The notes beneath the pieces are model-generated. The model had not been told where the DNA came from. It ran no database searches and saw only the letters and a list, made by a program, of their open reading frames with translations. Shown here one piece after another: positions 14,843 through 26,596 of a DNA stretch of 64,000 nt. The position numbers were made by a program, and so were the translations under genes. The stretch comes from Lucifuga dentata (taxonomy: Eukaryota; Chordata; Actinopteri; Ophidiiformes; Bythitidae). Each line of letters opens with the position of its first letter. Within the stretch, counting starts at the first letter, position 1. The stretch is from positions 26,212 to 90,211 of the forward strand of contig VXCM01002007.1 in assembly GCA_014773175.1 (NCBI GenBank). The letters run 5' to 3'.

Positions 14843-17800
14843 ATACTGAATCACATTACTTTAATCCTCTGCGTTTCCTGAGTAACATGTCATATGCTCA
14901 CTTCTCACAGCTTTTCTAGAACTCACCAGAAGGAAGATTCATAGGTCAAATAAAATCTTAATCAATATTAATAATTAAACTCTGACTGATTTCTGATCTT
15001 AAAGGACAATACCAGCGATTTTGTGTGTTTGACCTTAATATGCACAACCTACATGCAAGTTACATTACTGATGACCATTTGAAAGATTAGGATTTGGCAA
15101 AACAACAGGAAAATTAATTCCGGTTTTGGTCAGGAATCCCACATGCCATATTTATTGGGCTCAAACATGAAAAATTAACGGTATTGTCCTTTAAATTGAG
15201 GATGAGACTTCTTAGAATTAAATCAGAATTGAAGAATCAAAAATCTGGTTTTTCTGATGTCAATCTCAGAACTTTGTTTTAAAAATTTTTTTTATGTCGC
15301 CCTGAAGCAATACCGTAAAGGATGAAGGTCAATTTTGGGGTGATGAGGCCCAAAGTGAAATCTAATCATGTGCCCAAATGTTCTTCTGTGGAGTATTAAT
15401 AAGTACTCTGTCTGTCTGTCTGTCTCATCATCAGAGTATGATCTTCGCCATCGTGAACGACTCCTACTACGCCAATATGTCCACGTCTAAATGCCAGGAG
15501 TTTGGACGCTGGTACAAGAAGTTCAAACGCATTAAAGGTAAATGTGATATCGCTAGTTTGATGTCAGAAAGCCACTTTGGCCATTTGTGTGTCTTTATTT
15601 CACTCACAGGAATGAAAACACACAAAACTTTACAAAATTACGGAGCCCCGCATATGACACGAGGGAAAAAAAAACATGCTACATGTTACGAATTCATTCC
15701 CACATTTGGCAAATAGCTGCACATTTTATTGTTGACTGATTATTATTGATTGAAGAGTAATAAAAAAGAAATTAATGCAATGGTAAAACGTGGCCATGAT
15801 TGAACTAAAATGAGGGAACAAATTGATAAAACATAGCCACTATTCAACTAAAACAAAGGAACGATTGGCAAAACATGGCCACGACTGAACTATAACGAGG
15901 GAACAAATTGGGAACAAATTAGTAAAACATAGCCAAACGAGGGAACAAATTGATAAAACGTAGCCACAATTTAAATAAAACGAGGGAACAAATTGGTAAA
16001 ATGTAGCCATTTAACTAAAATGAATGAACGAATTAGTAAAACATGGCCATGATGTAATATAACTAAAACAAAGGAACGAATTAGTAAAATGTGGCCACTG
16101 TTTAACTAAAACGAGGGAACAAATTTATAAAACATGGCCATAATTTAACTAAAACGACGGAACAAATTGGTAAAACGTGTACAGCCACGATTTAACTAAA
16201 ACGAGGGAATGAATTGATAAAATGTGTACAGCCACGATTTAACTAAAATAAAGGAATGAATTCATAAAACATGGCCACAATTGAACTAAAATGAGGGAAC
16301 AAATTGGTAAAACGTGTACAGCCGCGATTTAACTAAAACGAGGGAATGAATTGATAAAATGTGTACAGCCAAGATTTAACTAAAACGAGGGAACGAACTG
16401 ATAAAACGTGTACAGCCACGATTTAACTAAAATGAGGGAACAAATTGGTAAAACATGTACAGCCACTATTTAACTAAAATAAAGGAATGAATTCATAAAA
16501 CATTGCCATAATTGAACTAAAACGAGGGAACAAANATTTAACTAAAATAAAGGAATGAATTCATAAAACATTGCCATAATTGAACTAAAACGAGGGAACA
16601 AATTGGTAAAGCGTGTACAGCCACGATTTAACTAAAACAAGGAAACGAATTGATAAAACATGTACAGCCACGATTTAACTAAAGCAAGGGAACAAATTGA
16701 TGAAATGTAGCCACGATTTAACTAAAATGAGGGAACGAATTGATAAAATGTGGCCTCAATTAAATTAAAACGTAGACATGTCTTAATAAAGCGCAGGAAC
16801 AAATTCATAATATGTGGCCCACGATAAACTTTATTTTTTTCCCGGATGTGATGTGAGGTGCTCTGCACAAAACTCCAAAACCGTGGGCGCACGTTTCTCG
16901 ATGGCGGCACTTTAACAACCACCAAACTTTATTTTTTAATAAACAGTTTGAACTTTCCGGATGAAATCTGAACCGATGCTACAACTTTGAAGCTTTCATG
17001 ACTGAACGGCGAGTTTGGTTGTAATTACAGCGTCTGCGGCATTGACGGTGTTTAGCAGCTGTCCCGCTTCCTGTCTGCTCACGCTGCGTCTTGACGCCGC
17101 TCGCGCTGCCGTCTTAAATATTCCTGCTGCATTAAGAACTTTCTGATTTTTTTGTTGTCATGTGACACGTCCAAACTGACACTCTGGTTGACTTAATGTG
17201 ACTCTCCTGCCTTGCCGCCTTTGTTCTTCTATTTGGCTCTGAAGTCTTTCTGTTATTTATTCCGCCCCCCTGCATGTGTGTGTGTCGGTCTAATCGGCGG
17301 CGTGCCTGCAGCGAGACGTGTGTCTGTGACAGCTCGCAGCGGCACGGCACCGTGACGTATGCGCCGCATTAACGTCACCCTCAATACACATGACAAAACG
17401 AAACGCTCTCAAGTCCTAATGGCAAACAGCAGCGCACACACACACACATACGGTAGGTAAAAACTCTGATTCTCTGCCAAACCTCAGTCCAACTTTTATT
17501 CCCCCTAACAAGCGAAAACGTGGCTCCCGGCCGGTAACAAGAAGCAGATTTCTACCGAGAGGAGAGGAGAGGCGCGAAAGTGGGTTAGGAAGAGGAGGAA
17601 CACTTCCGTTTTCTCTTGGATTTGATGATGATGATGAAATCAGGTTTCGGTGCCTTGCTCAAGGGTGGAATGAGCTGCAGTTTCCATCAAACTTTCCTCC
17701 AATCTCATTCTGTCGGTTTCTAAACAAACAGCCTGTATTTGATATTTCTTTTATTTTGCTAAATGGCTTTAAAAAGTTTGACATTGAGCATGTCATGTTG

Positions 17801-17849
17801 ATTGGAATGATGATGATGATGATGCTTTTCACTAAATTACTTTTTGTCT

Positions 17850-17892
<43 letters not shown>

Positions 17893-19484
17893 ACAGCAGA
17901 GAGGGATTTGGACTTGAGCGCCCCAAGCCAACGCCCCCTCTCTCTCTTACCAATCAAAACCGGCCTCAGGGACCCTCAGACTCCCCCCCAGCCCCATCCT
18001 GCANCGTCCTCTCTGCCCCCACTGCTGGGCCACGGCGGGCTGCTCTCCCCTCAGCTCGTGCGCCATCAGCTCGCCATGGCCCACCTCATCAACCAGCAGC
18101 TGGCAGTTAGCCGCCTGCTAGCCCACCAGTACCCACAGGAAGTCACCCAGCACTTCTTCAACCACCCACCCATCTCCCAGATCTGCAAGGGCTCAATTGA
18201 ACCTGTGCCGGGGGCCGAGGTNACCACCCACCCATCTCCCAGATCTGCAAGGGCTCAATTGAACCTGTGCCGGGGGCCGAGGTTTCCCCCGACATCTACC
18301 AGCAGGTCAGGAATGAGTTGAAGAGGGCCAGTGTGTCTCAGGCCGTGTTTGCCCGCGTGGCGTTTAACCGAACGCAAGTAAGACCAGTGAATGTACAGAA
18401 AAACGTACGAAAAACATGGAAAAACATGCAGAAAAACATGTACAAAAACATACAGAAAAACATATGGAAAAACATACAGAAAAACATATGGAATAACATG
18501 GAAAAACAGCAAACTGTACAGAAAAATGTATGGAAAAATGTACAGAAAAACTATAGAAAATGTACGGAAAAACAGCAAAATGTATGGAAAAACATAAGGA
18601 AAATCAGATAAATGTATGGAAAAATGTATGGAAAATTTACAGAAAAATGTGTGGAAAAATGGACAGAAAAACATGGAAAAACGTACAGAAAAACAGCAAA
18701 ATGTATGGAAAAAGAAAAGGAAAATCAGAAAAATGTATGGATAAAAGTATGGAAAATGTACAGAAAAATGTGTGGAAAAACGTACAGAAAAACAGCAAAA
18801 TGTATTGAAAAAATACAGAAAAACTATAGAAAATGTACAGAAAAACAGCAAAATGTACGGAAAAATGTAAGGAAAATCAGAAAAATGTATGGAACAACAT
18901 ATGGAAAAACAGCAAAATGTACAGAAAAACATGGAAAAACGTACAGAAAAACAGCAAAATGTATGGAAAAATGTAAGGAAAATCAGAAAAATGTATGGAA
19001 AAACATACGGAAAAACAGCAAAATGTACAGAAAAACGTATGGAAAATGTATAGAAAAACGTACAGAAAAACAGCAAAATGTATGGAAAAATGTATTGAAA
19101 AAAATACAGAAAAACTACAGAAAATGTACAGAAAAACAGCAAAATGTATGGAAAAATGTAAGGAAAATCAGAAAAATGTATGGAAAAACATATGGAAAAA
19201 CAGCAAAATGTACAGAAAAACATGGAAAAACGTACAGAAAAACAGCAAAATGTATGGAAAAATGTATTGAAAAAAATACAGAAAAACTATAGAAAATGTA
19301 CAGAAAAACAGAAAAATGTATGGAAAAATGTAAGGAAAATCAGAAAAATATATGGAAAAACATACAGAAAGTTCCATGTTGTTGAATTTTTCATTGGTTT
19401 TAAAGAGCCATTGATGAGATGATTAATTACATGTAAAGTCAATTTTAATAATATTCTAAAACAGTTCATTGGCTGATAATTTAA

Positions 19485-19515
<31 letters not shown>

Positions 19516-20073
19516 TACAATTTCTTACGTTTTTTGCCTTTTTAATTGTATGTTCCTAGCATTGTGACAAAGTTTGTATGTGTGCATATTTCTCTCTCTC
19601 TCTCTCTCTCACTCTCTCTCTCTCTCTCTCTCAGGGTCTGCTCTCAGAGATCCTGCGTAAAGAGGAGGATCCTCGCTCGGCCTCTCAGTCTCTGCTGGTC
19701 AACCTGAAGGCCATGCAGAGCTTCCTGAACCTGCCCGTGGGCGAGCGAGACCGCAGCTACCAGGAGGAGAGAGAGAGGAGCAGCACCAATCACAACCACA
19801 GCAACAGTCACATGACTAACGCCAGCGCGCACAAACATGCACAGGTACACACACAGATAAATCCAGTCATTTGCATGGACATAGACATATTAAGAAGTAC
19901 TCAGATTACGTTAGTAAAGTACTCCTAAAGTACTTCAGTGAAGTACTTCTCTTAACTAAAGTAAAAAAGTATGAGAGTAAAATATTCTTAAATATCCAAA
20001 ATAAAGGTATTTACGAAGAATGACCCCTGCTTGAGTGTGTTAAAATGTATTTAAAATAAAATAATTCAATTTG

Positions 20074-20119
<46 letters not shown>

Positions 20120-20682
20120 GATAAAGTGCTTGAAGTAAAATAATTTGGAGGTACATAAAATAAAATAAAATAAATTGAAAAAAAATTGTATGTACAGGGT
20201 GAAATCAGATTTTTTTGTTGCTTTTCCTCCAGGAACAATAAAGTTTTGTGTTTTTGAATGGGTGCAGACTAAGTGCAGCGCGTCCAGAGCTGAGCCGCCG
20301 CCGAAGCCGGAGACGCTGGCGAACGTGACCTCGGGGATCTACGAGGAGATCCAGCAGGAGATGAAGAGGGCGAAGGTCTCCCAGGCTCTGTTTGCCAAGG
20401 TGGCAGCCAATAAAAGCCAGGTCTGTTACCATGGAAACGGCAAACTTCCTGTTGAACTTTGATCCCTTTAACAGGAGCATCTAAAACGTTTTCGTGCACG
20501 AGTGTACGTGTTCCCTCGATGAGCTGATGACGTTTGAAAGAGTTGATAAAGGTGGGAAGAAGAGGCGTGTGTGTGTGTGTGTGTGTGTGGGCAAGTGAGG
20601 TATCTGATTACCCGCAGTGGCGTACCAAACCTCCATCCACAGATAAACAATGCGGGCAATCAAAGTACAGTCTGGCACGCAG

Positions 20683-20726
<44 letters not shown>

Positions 20727-21301
20727 CTGAAAAGTTGTGAATGATCTAGAAACTTTTGACTTTGGGAATACCGTAACTGTGAAAAGACAGGAATACGGTA
20801 AATGAGGGAAAAAAAAAAAACAGCAAGAAGTCTGGGATGATCCTGAAAAGACGGGAATGACGCTGGAAATTATAAAAAACAAAAAATTGTAAAATGAATA
20901 ATGGAAAATAAAGAAAAGTTTTCAATGAAATAGGTGGAATAATCCTAAAAACATCTGGAATAACACTGAAAAATTGGAAATAATACCAAGAATAATTTCT
21001 AACTTTAAAAAGGTCTTTCTTTCTTTCTTTCTTTCTTTCTTCAAAACTGCCAAAAACTAAACTCTTCTTCGCTGTGAATACTTTCAAGTTGGACACTCGA
21101 GTAGATAGGTAGGGTAGTGGAGGAGGAAGAGAAGGATGAAAGGAGGAGAAGGAGGAAAAACATGGAGGAGCTGGTGGAGGGATGATCACATTATCAGCAT
21201 CGATTTCCAGGCCAAGCGTGTGTGTAAGCGTGTGTGTGTGTGTGTGTGTAAAAGTAAACAGCAGCTGGTGGCAGATCCTGGATCAGCCGAGTGAGATAAT
21301 C

Positions 21302-21378
<77 letters not shown>

Positions 21379-23242
21379 ACTCACTGGTCACCAAAGACAG
21401 ACTGCTTCTCCTTTTTTCCCTTCTTTTCTCATCCCATTCTATTCTATTCTTTTCTATTCTATTCTGTTCTATTCCATTCTTTTCTTTTCTGTTCTATTCT
21501 TTTCTGTTCTATTCTGTTCTTTTCTGTACTGTTCTTTTCTGTACTATTCTATTCAATTCTGTTCTATTCTGCTCTATTCTGTCCTATTCTATTCTTTTCG
21601 ATTCTATTCTTTTCTATTCTGTTCCATTTTTTTCTGTTGTATTCTTTTCTATTCTGTTCTCTTCTGTTCTGTTGTCTATTCTGTTCTGTTCTATTCTATT
21701 ATTTTCTATTCCCTTCTCTTCTATTCTATTACATCTATTCGACTATGTTTTATTCTATTTTCTTTGATTCTATTCTGCTCTAGTCTCTAATTAATCAGTT
21801 CAACTAAACTGTATTCTGCTTTCTTTGATTCTATTCTATTCCATTCTATTCTATCCTCAATGATTCCATTCTGCTCTATTCTATTTCTACTTTATTCTCA
21901 GACAACAAACACAAACAATAATTTAATATTTTCAACCAAACAAAAAGGTTTTTTTTGCTATAAATGTTGCTCCAGATATTTATGTTTCTGAGAGGATAGA
22001 TGCTGTTTTTTTTTTTTTTTTTTTTTNTTTTTTTTTTTTTTTTTTTGGGTGACCTTTGACCTTTCCTGTCATACCTCCAATATACCACATTTTTCAGCCT
22101 TTAGACGTCTTTTGGTATCCAGGATGGATACAAATAACGAACTGAACAGATTTAGCCAAATCGTGTTCATTTGTGATACGAAACGCAGGGATTTTCATCT
22201 TTCCGTCTCTGCGAAACAGGAAGTGGTCTCTCTTTTGTCTCGTCTCTCTCAGGGTTGGCTCTGTGAGCTGCTGAGGTGGAAGGAGAGCCCGAGCCCGGAG
22301 AACCGCACGCTGTGGGAGAACCTGAGCGCCATCAGGAGGTTCCTGGCGTCGCCGCGGGCCGAGAGAGACGCCGTCTACGAAGAGGAGTCCAGACAGCAGC
22401 ACGGCGACAGGCTCCACGCCGCCGTCGCGCTACATGTCCCCGAGCCGCACGCGCAGGTTCGGACGTGTAGCCACGCCCATTCGCACCACAAAGTGTCTAA
22501 TCTCCAGCTGCAAAATCCTTTTAAAGGACCATACCGGCAATTTTGCATGTTTAAGCTCAACAAATATAACCCACATACGTGTTATGTTACCAATTTCCTA
22601 AACATAAAACTGGATTTTTTGTTTTACTGCCCTTTTTTTTTTTTTAAAACCCGTAATCTTTCAAAAATCAAAATGTTCAGGTGACACACCCACTTTCTGC
22701 GCGATTGCAGAAGGCACATTTGTTTTAATCACCCAGTAAAAGCCGTTAGCAGGCAAAACGTGCAAAATTGCCGGTATGCTCCTTTAACAGGTCACAAACG
22801 TCGTTACCATCCTCGCTTCTGCATCGAAAAACTTTCAGCTCTCCCACCACCTGCCGCCGCCTCTCCTCTCTGTCACGCTCGCGTGCTCGTTGGAAGTCGA
22901 TATGCTAAACNACCACCTGCCGCCGCCTCTCCTCTCTGTCACGCTCGCGTGCTCGTTGGAAGTCGATATGCTAAACGCCTGGCCCACTCACTTCCTGCCA
23001 AACACGCCCCCCCCTCCAGAAACCCAAACGCTCAGCAGCCTGGCTTAACCTCAATATCAATCAAAAACGTACCCTGTAATTATTGACGCCAAAAAAAAAA
23101 GAAAAAAAAAAGGAATTGCCATTATCTTCGTACGGGTCCTTTAATTTTGATGGCCCACAGATTTATAGCTGTGGATTCCTGCGTTTGGCTGCACCCCACC
23201 CTGCTAATAAGCTGGAGCTGTGGGCTTGTGTGTGTGTGTGTN

Positions 23243-23285
<43 letters not shown>

Positions 23286-25247
23286 GTGGGCGGTGAAAGC
23301 TGCTCAGTCACTTCCTCAGTGGAGTGGACGGATCTGTGCTGGTGGGAAGGCCTGCATGAATTATTATCCTGATCACATGTCTCTTCACACATAATGGAAT
23401 ATCTTCTTTTTTGTGCAAATTATCATTGTAGACGTCAAACATAAATGAAAAAAAAAAAAAAGNAAAAAAAAAAAAAAGAGTGTATCATGGCCACGTATGA
23501 TGAATTTGACACGCTTTATTAATTTTTTATCTGTCTGTCGCTAGATTAAATTGCATATATATAAAAAACGGTTGTGCCGATCTTGGCATATGCCATAACT
23601 ATATATGCAGATAGAAAAAGAAAAATAAAGTTTAATTCAGCAGGGAACGTTTCTTTATTCGTTCCCTCTGTTTCGTTCAGTAGTCCACTTTTTATCAATT
23701 TGTTACTTCGTTTTAGTTCAATTGTGACCACATTTTACCAATTCGTTCCTTCGTTTAAGGCCTAGTCCACTAATACGGATATTTTTTTTAAATGGATATT
23801 TTCCCCCATCATTTAAAAAAAAATTATGTCCACACAAGCATTGTTTTATAAAATATCTCTGTCCACATGAGAACGCTCAAACGGCACAAACGCATGCCGG
23901 GTCAGCAGGTGGCGGTAAAGTCTGTCCGTCGTTTCTGGTGGACTTTAACCAGCGGATGCTGTGGACCCAGGAATATTGGGCACAGCAGTTGCAGACGCCG
24001 TTGTCTGCTGGTAAAGTGGTGCAACAACGCCAAGTTAACTTGTAAACTTGCGACTGCTATTGCTAACCAAACGAAAAGAAACCGCTACATGGTCGCCGAC
24101 ATCGTTGTTGATGTTACTGTTTCCGGCGCATGCTCGTTACACAAAGCAACAGCTCGACGCGCGAGGTTTAGTTCTGACATCATCGCTTCCCAAACGCTCC
24201 CTTTTAGACGGACGCGCAGAAAGCAGAGTTTTTAGAAATCTGCACTTCAGAAGCCATTTTGAAAAACGTACATTTTAGTGGCCGAAAACGCCGTTTGCGT
24301 GTGGATGAGAGGCCGAAACGCAGAGGAAGATATCCGTTTTGTAAAATATCCATATTAGCGCGGACAGGGCATTAGCTCAGTCGTGGCCACATTTCATCAG
24401 TTCATTCCCTCGTTGGCGATAGCCGATTTGTGTTTGTGTTTGTTTTCAGTGCAAAACTGTTTCCTTCCAAATACGTTTGCTGTAAAGTCGCTTGATACGA
24501 CTTTTGATTGTAAGAGATCTTGTCAGATTTCTTGGTCGTTATGTGTTCTTTCTCTCAGCATCTGTTGAGGTTGAAGGCAGGACCGTAAATTCTGGTTCCG
24601 GTGAAAAATGAGACCAGAAGCAGCAGGAACGTATTGTTTTCTCCTCAGTCCACTGGTTAACAGCGCCTTTCTCATGGTTTCTTTGACTGTTTGATCAGGC
24701 ACGCCACAGACAGCCCCTCCCCCCATTGAAGACCCCATCCCCGATACAGGAAGAGCCACAGCCTTCCCCCTCGCCCACCTCGCGATGCTCAGAGGACAGC
24801 CCTCAGCATGCGCTCAATCCCGGGGAGCCGAGGAAGGCGCGCTCCCGGACACGGATCTCGCTGGAGGCGCTGGGCATCCTGCAGAGCTTCATCGGCGACG
24901 TGGGACTCTACCCCGACCAGGAGGCCGTCCACACGCTGTCGGCCCAGCTGGACCTGCCCAAGCACACCGTCCTCAAGTTCTTTCAGAACCAGCGCTACAA
25001 CGCCAAGCACCACGGCCAGACCGCGGAGCCGGAACCCGAGGACGAGGACGAGAACAGCCAGGGAGCCAGAAAGGAAAACACACAAATGGACGCGCTCTCT
25101 GCGCCTGAGGAATGGAGCGACGAGGGGCGAGGATCGACAGATGTGTTCGGAATGGAGGGAGGAGATGGAGGAGGAGGGGGAGGAGAGGTGGAAAAGGAGG
25201 TAGAGGAGGAAGAAGCTTCCTCCCCGCCAACCGATCAGCAGCGATAA
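10506..25247 (+). CDS. satb2: SATB2 chromatin organiser / homeobox transcription factor (complete)
   Basis: Nuclear matrix-associated factor that binds AT-rich DNA and organises chromatin in developing skeleton and brain. Coding exons: 10506-10689, 11613-11798, 13518-13644, 14055-14178, 15435-15537, 17897-18377, 19635-19844, 20268-20420, 22253-22456 and 24699-25247. Phases agree and, after removing 62 artefact bases in exon 6, the total is 2259 nt = 752 aa plus stop (human about 733). Domains: ULD oligomerisation domain about 62-160 ([24 protein letters not shown]), CUT-like about 166-240, CUT1 about 349-430 ([17 protein letters not shown]), CUT2 about 473-548 ([19 protein letters not shown]), homeodomain about 617-677 ([29 protein letters not shown]). 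[11 protein letters not shown] and YPDQEA fit SATB2 better than SATB1. The ATG at 10506 is chosen because upstream lies an acceptor at 10483; the in-frame ATG at 10536 is an alternative. The acidic, Gly-rich C-terminus ([19 protein letters not shown]) ends TDQQR; human ends similarly (DQR). Confidence 0.94.
10790..11289 (+). mobile_element. TTAA MITE, full-length, subfamily B
   Basis: Starts TTAAAGGACCATACTGGTG and ends CGGTATGGTCCTTTAA; in satb2 intron 1. Its intact 'cacctTAAAattta' stretch is the reference for the nested insertion at 59802. Confidence 0.85.
11890..12153 (+). repeat. two-copy direct repeat (about 120-130 bp units) in satb2 intron 2
   Basis: Units at 11890-12003 and 12034-12153 share ttcaattc.caacttaaagg, gttcagaaacttaaat and catgttgcattcaagtgct. 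Followed by a 'gtactttagttacttt' segment resembling a common fish repeat. Confidence 0.7.
13291..13370 (+). mobile_element. hAT-like element end fragment
   Basis: Begins CAGTGGTTCTCAAACTGTG, the typical terminus of a widespread hAT group, and matches the left end of the larger element at 57181 (including ctggaaattt). Confidence 0.6.
13399..13519. other. assembly duplication at the satb2 exon 3 acceptor
   Basis: Bases 13399-13458 recur at 13460-13519 around an N at 13459. The block contains a (TG)n run and ttctccaggg, so the acceptor is present twice; only the copy joined to GGATCATTAAAG is used in the gene model. Confidence 0.88.
13659..13706 (+). mobile_element. TTAA MITE left-end fragment
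   Basis: TTAAAGGAACATACCGGTG, 15 bases inside satb2 intron 3 from the donor of exon 3. Confidence 0.6.
14764..14837. repeat. (GT)n microsatellite with one N
   Basis: About 74 bases of GT in satb2 intron 4. (CA)n and (CT)n tracts lie just upstream at 14525-14660. Confidence 0.9.
14999..15194. mobile_element. TTAA MITE, internally deleted (196 bp)
   Basis: Both ends present (TTAAAGGACAATACCAGCG and GGTATTGTCCTTTAA) with most of the body missing; satb2 intron 4. Confidence 0.8.
15779..16830. repeat. minisatellite of ~47-57 bp units in satb2 intron 5
   Basis: About twenty units of the type 'atttaactaaaacgagggaa-caaattggtaaaacgtg-(tacagccacg)'. One N at 16535 with a duplicated flank lies inside, so the copy number is uncertain. 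Solitary units at 23700-23757, 24385-24420 and 34915-34960 show that it grew from a dispersed sequence. Confidence 0.85.
18161..18283. other. satb2: assembly duplication inside satb2 exon 6
   Basis: Bases 18161-18221 recur as 18223-18283 around an N at 18222. The surplus 62 bases shift the frame between FFNHPPISQ and EVSPDIYQQ. Taking one copy out restores an unbroken frame into CUT1. The N at 18004 in the same exon has no duplicated flank and looks like a single unknown base in a GCA-NCG context. Confidence 0.92.
18384..19372. repeat. A-rich minisatellite in satb2 intron 6
   Basis: Starts directly after the exon 6 donor. Variants of 'cagaaaaacagcaaaatgta' and 'tggaaaaatgtacagaaaaa' build about 1 kb. 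It creates long open frames on both strands (up to 322 codons, Phe/Cys-rich antisense; Lys/Gln-rich sense) that are by-products of the repeat. Confidence 0.85.
19489..19634. repeat. (CA)n then (CT)n before satb2 exon 7
   Basis: (CA)n at 19489-19514 and (CT)n at 19589-19634; the latter runs straight into the exon 7 acceptor and acts as its pyrimidine tract. Confidence 0.85.
20077..20119. repeat. (TTA)n microsatellite
   Basis: About 14 units in satb2 intron 7. Confidence 0.9.
20684..20723. repeat. (GA)n microsatellite
   Basis: About 20 units in satb2 intron 8. Confidence 0.9.
21303..21900. repeat. (TC)n, (CA)n and TTCTA/TTCTG array in satb2 intron 8
   Basis: (TC)n 21303-21331, (CA)n 21332-21375, then about 470 bases of degenerate pentamers TTCTA, TTCTG and TTTTC up to 21900. 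Open frames here are repeat-derived. Confidence 0.85.
22521..22787 (+). mobile_element. TTAA MITE, internally deleted
   Basis: TTAAAGGACCATACCGGCA to GCCGGTATGCTCCTTTAA, 267 bases; 65 bases inside satb2 intron 9. Confidence 0.8.
22846..22976. other. assembly duplication around N at 22911
   Basis: Bases 22846-22910 recur at 22912-22976, in satb2 intron 9. Confidence 0.88.
23227..23283. repeat. (GT)n microsatellite with one N
   Basis: satb2 intron 9. Confidence 0.9.
23759..24370. mobile_element. MITE-like element with GGC...GCC ends, hAT-like
   Basis: Left ggcctagtccactaatacgg and right 'atattagcgcggacagggc' form imperfect ~28 bp inverted termini around a GC-richer non-coding body. It interrupts one copy of the dispersed unit that forms the 15.8-16.8 kb array (attcgttccttcgttta on the left, gtggccacatttcatcag on the right). 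Confidence 0.6.
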
Positions 25248-25706
25248 CAGGGGAGAATGCACGTGGAGACCGCACGGGACGCCATTGTGCGTTCATAACT
25301 CCACCAATCACCGTGGACATACCGTACGCCTTTAAACACGACGTCATCCGTACGACTTAGGAGTCACGTGCTATCTTTCTGCAGGCGTTGGCACCCAGTT
25401 CGTTTTTTAAATTTTTTTTTTTTTCTCGATATAAAAATCTGAGTTTACACGTTTACAGCACACGTGAGCAAATAAGGCTTTAGCTTCTGGGACGGAAGTA
25501 AAAGAAACAGAAACAACGATCAAATCCGTTGCTTTCTGAAGGTCCAAAGCAATGACATTTTTGTTTTTTAAGGTGGAGAGGACGAATTAGAGCTCCTTGG
25601 CTTGTTGGCTGCTGCTACTTCAGCTCAAAGGAGTTGACGGAAAAAGTTTGCTGTGATACGTCCTCCATTTCTCGATTGTCTATGTCATGGACGGACATTA
25701 GAAACA

Positions 25707-25712
25707 AATAAA
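25707..25712 (+). promoter_or_regulatory. satb2: poly(A) signal AATAAA, satb2
   Basis: First AATAAA downstream of the satb2 stop codon that I noted, about 460 bases on. Further AATAAA hexamers follow near 25950 and 26096. Confidence 0.4.
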
Positions 25713-26467
25713 AATATCGAGTATCATATTGAGTAGCTGCGGTCAGGATGGACCATGAACATCAAACCATATCTCCATATTAACTCCATTTTTCCTTCCA
25801 CCTCCTCATATTTATTAATGACTTTATTCAAACGCGAGCGTTGTCGCCGTATTTATGGATTCGGTATTATTAACACTCTTCGAAATGTTTCTGTAAATGT
25901 GGAGCGAAACGGAGCCGGAACAACCAACTCAATATTCTACATTGTTAATAATAAAGTATCATCGTTTATTACTGGAAAATGTTGATAATGTAAAGATGGA
26001 TCTGTTTATGAGACAAGTTGGTATGAATTCTGCATTTTAATATAAAATCATCTGTGTCAAATTGAACGCGAAAGACTTTTGTAATTGTCTCATTTAATAA
26101 ACGGATTAAATATTTGTCATTATTTAATCTGAATCCCGTCTCAATTTTGTGGGTAGTTCACGAAAATCTGACATGAAAGTTTCCAGCGTGTCTAGAGTTT
26201 TCGCTATCTGCCAGCNAAAAAAAGGGTATAAAATCAGATGAATTAGGTTTTGTCATAAAACATAACTTGAAATCATACAGTCTGACACAGATTCCAACAA
26301 AGATTCACACAGTGTGACCTGCGAAGAATTCATAAAAACCGCACGATTTATGGGATGAGGTGAAGAGTTTCGTCACGATGAAGCTCGGAGTACAAATGCT
26401 GCTGCTTCGGATCGGAAGGAGCTGCTTGAGGAGATATTCCAGGAAATCCCTTGGTAGACCTGGAATA

Positions 26468-26596
26468 CCCCGTACAGATTATATCCCATCTAGTCTGACA
26501 ACAGCCTGGGATCGTCCAAAACATCGCAGGANCCCCGTACAGATTATATCCCATCTAGTCTGACAACAGCCTGGGATCGTCCAAAACATCGCAGGA
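26468..26596. other. assembly duplication around N at 26532
   Basis: Bases 26468-26531 recur at 26533-26596 downstream of satb2. Confidence 0.88.

Noticed and set aside
15779..16830. Possible CRISPR-like array
   Set aside because: Units are contiguous without unique spacers and the context is a vertebrate intron; it is a minisatellite.
18255..19223. 322-codon antisense open frame (Phe/Cys/Ile-rich)
   Set aside because: It lies wholly in an A-rich minisatellite of satb2 intron 6; the protein is a translation of the repeat and has no domain.
21182..21790. 202-codon frame rich in Phe, Ser and Tyr
   Set aside because: Translation of (TC)n, (CA)n and TTCTA repeats.
23867..24235. 122-codon frame rich in Arg
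   Set aside because: Lies in the body of an inverted-repeat element with no transposase motif.
11613..24699. Identity as satb1
   Set aside because: [28 protein letters not shown] and YPDQEA with LDLPKHT agree with SATB2 better than SATB1.
24789..25262. 157-codon minus-strand frame
   Set aside because: Shadow of satb2 exon 10, whose plus-strand reading is a conserved homeodomain.
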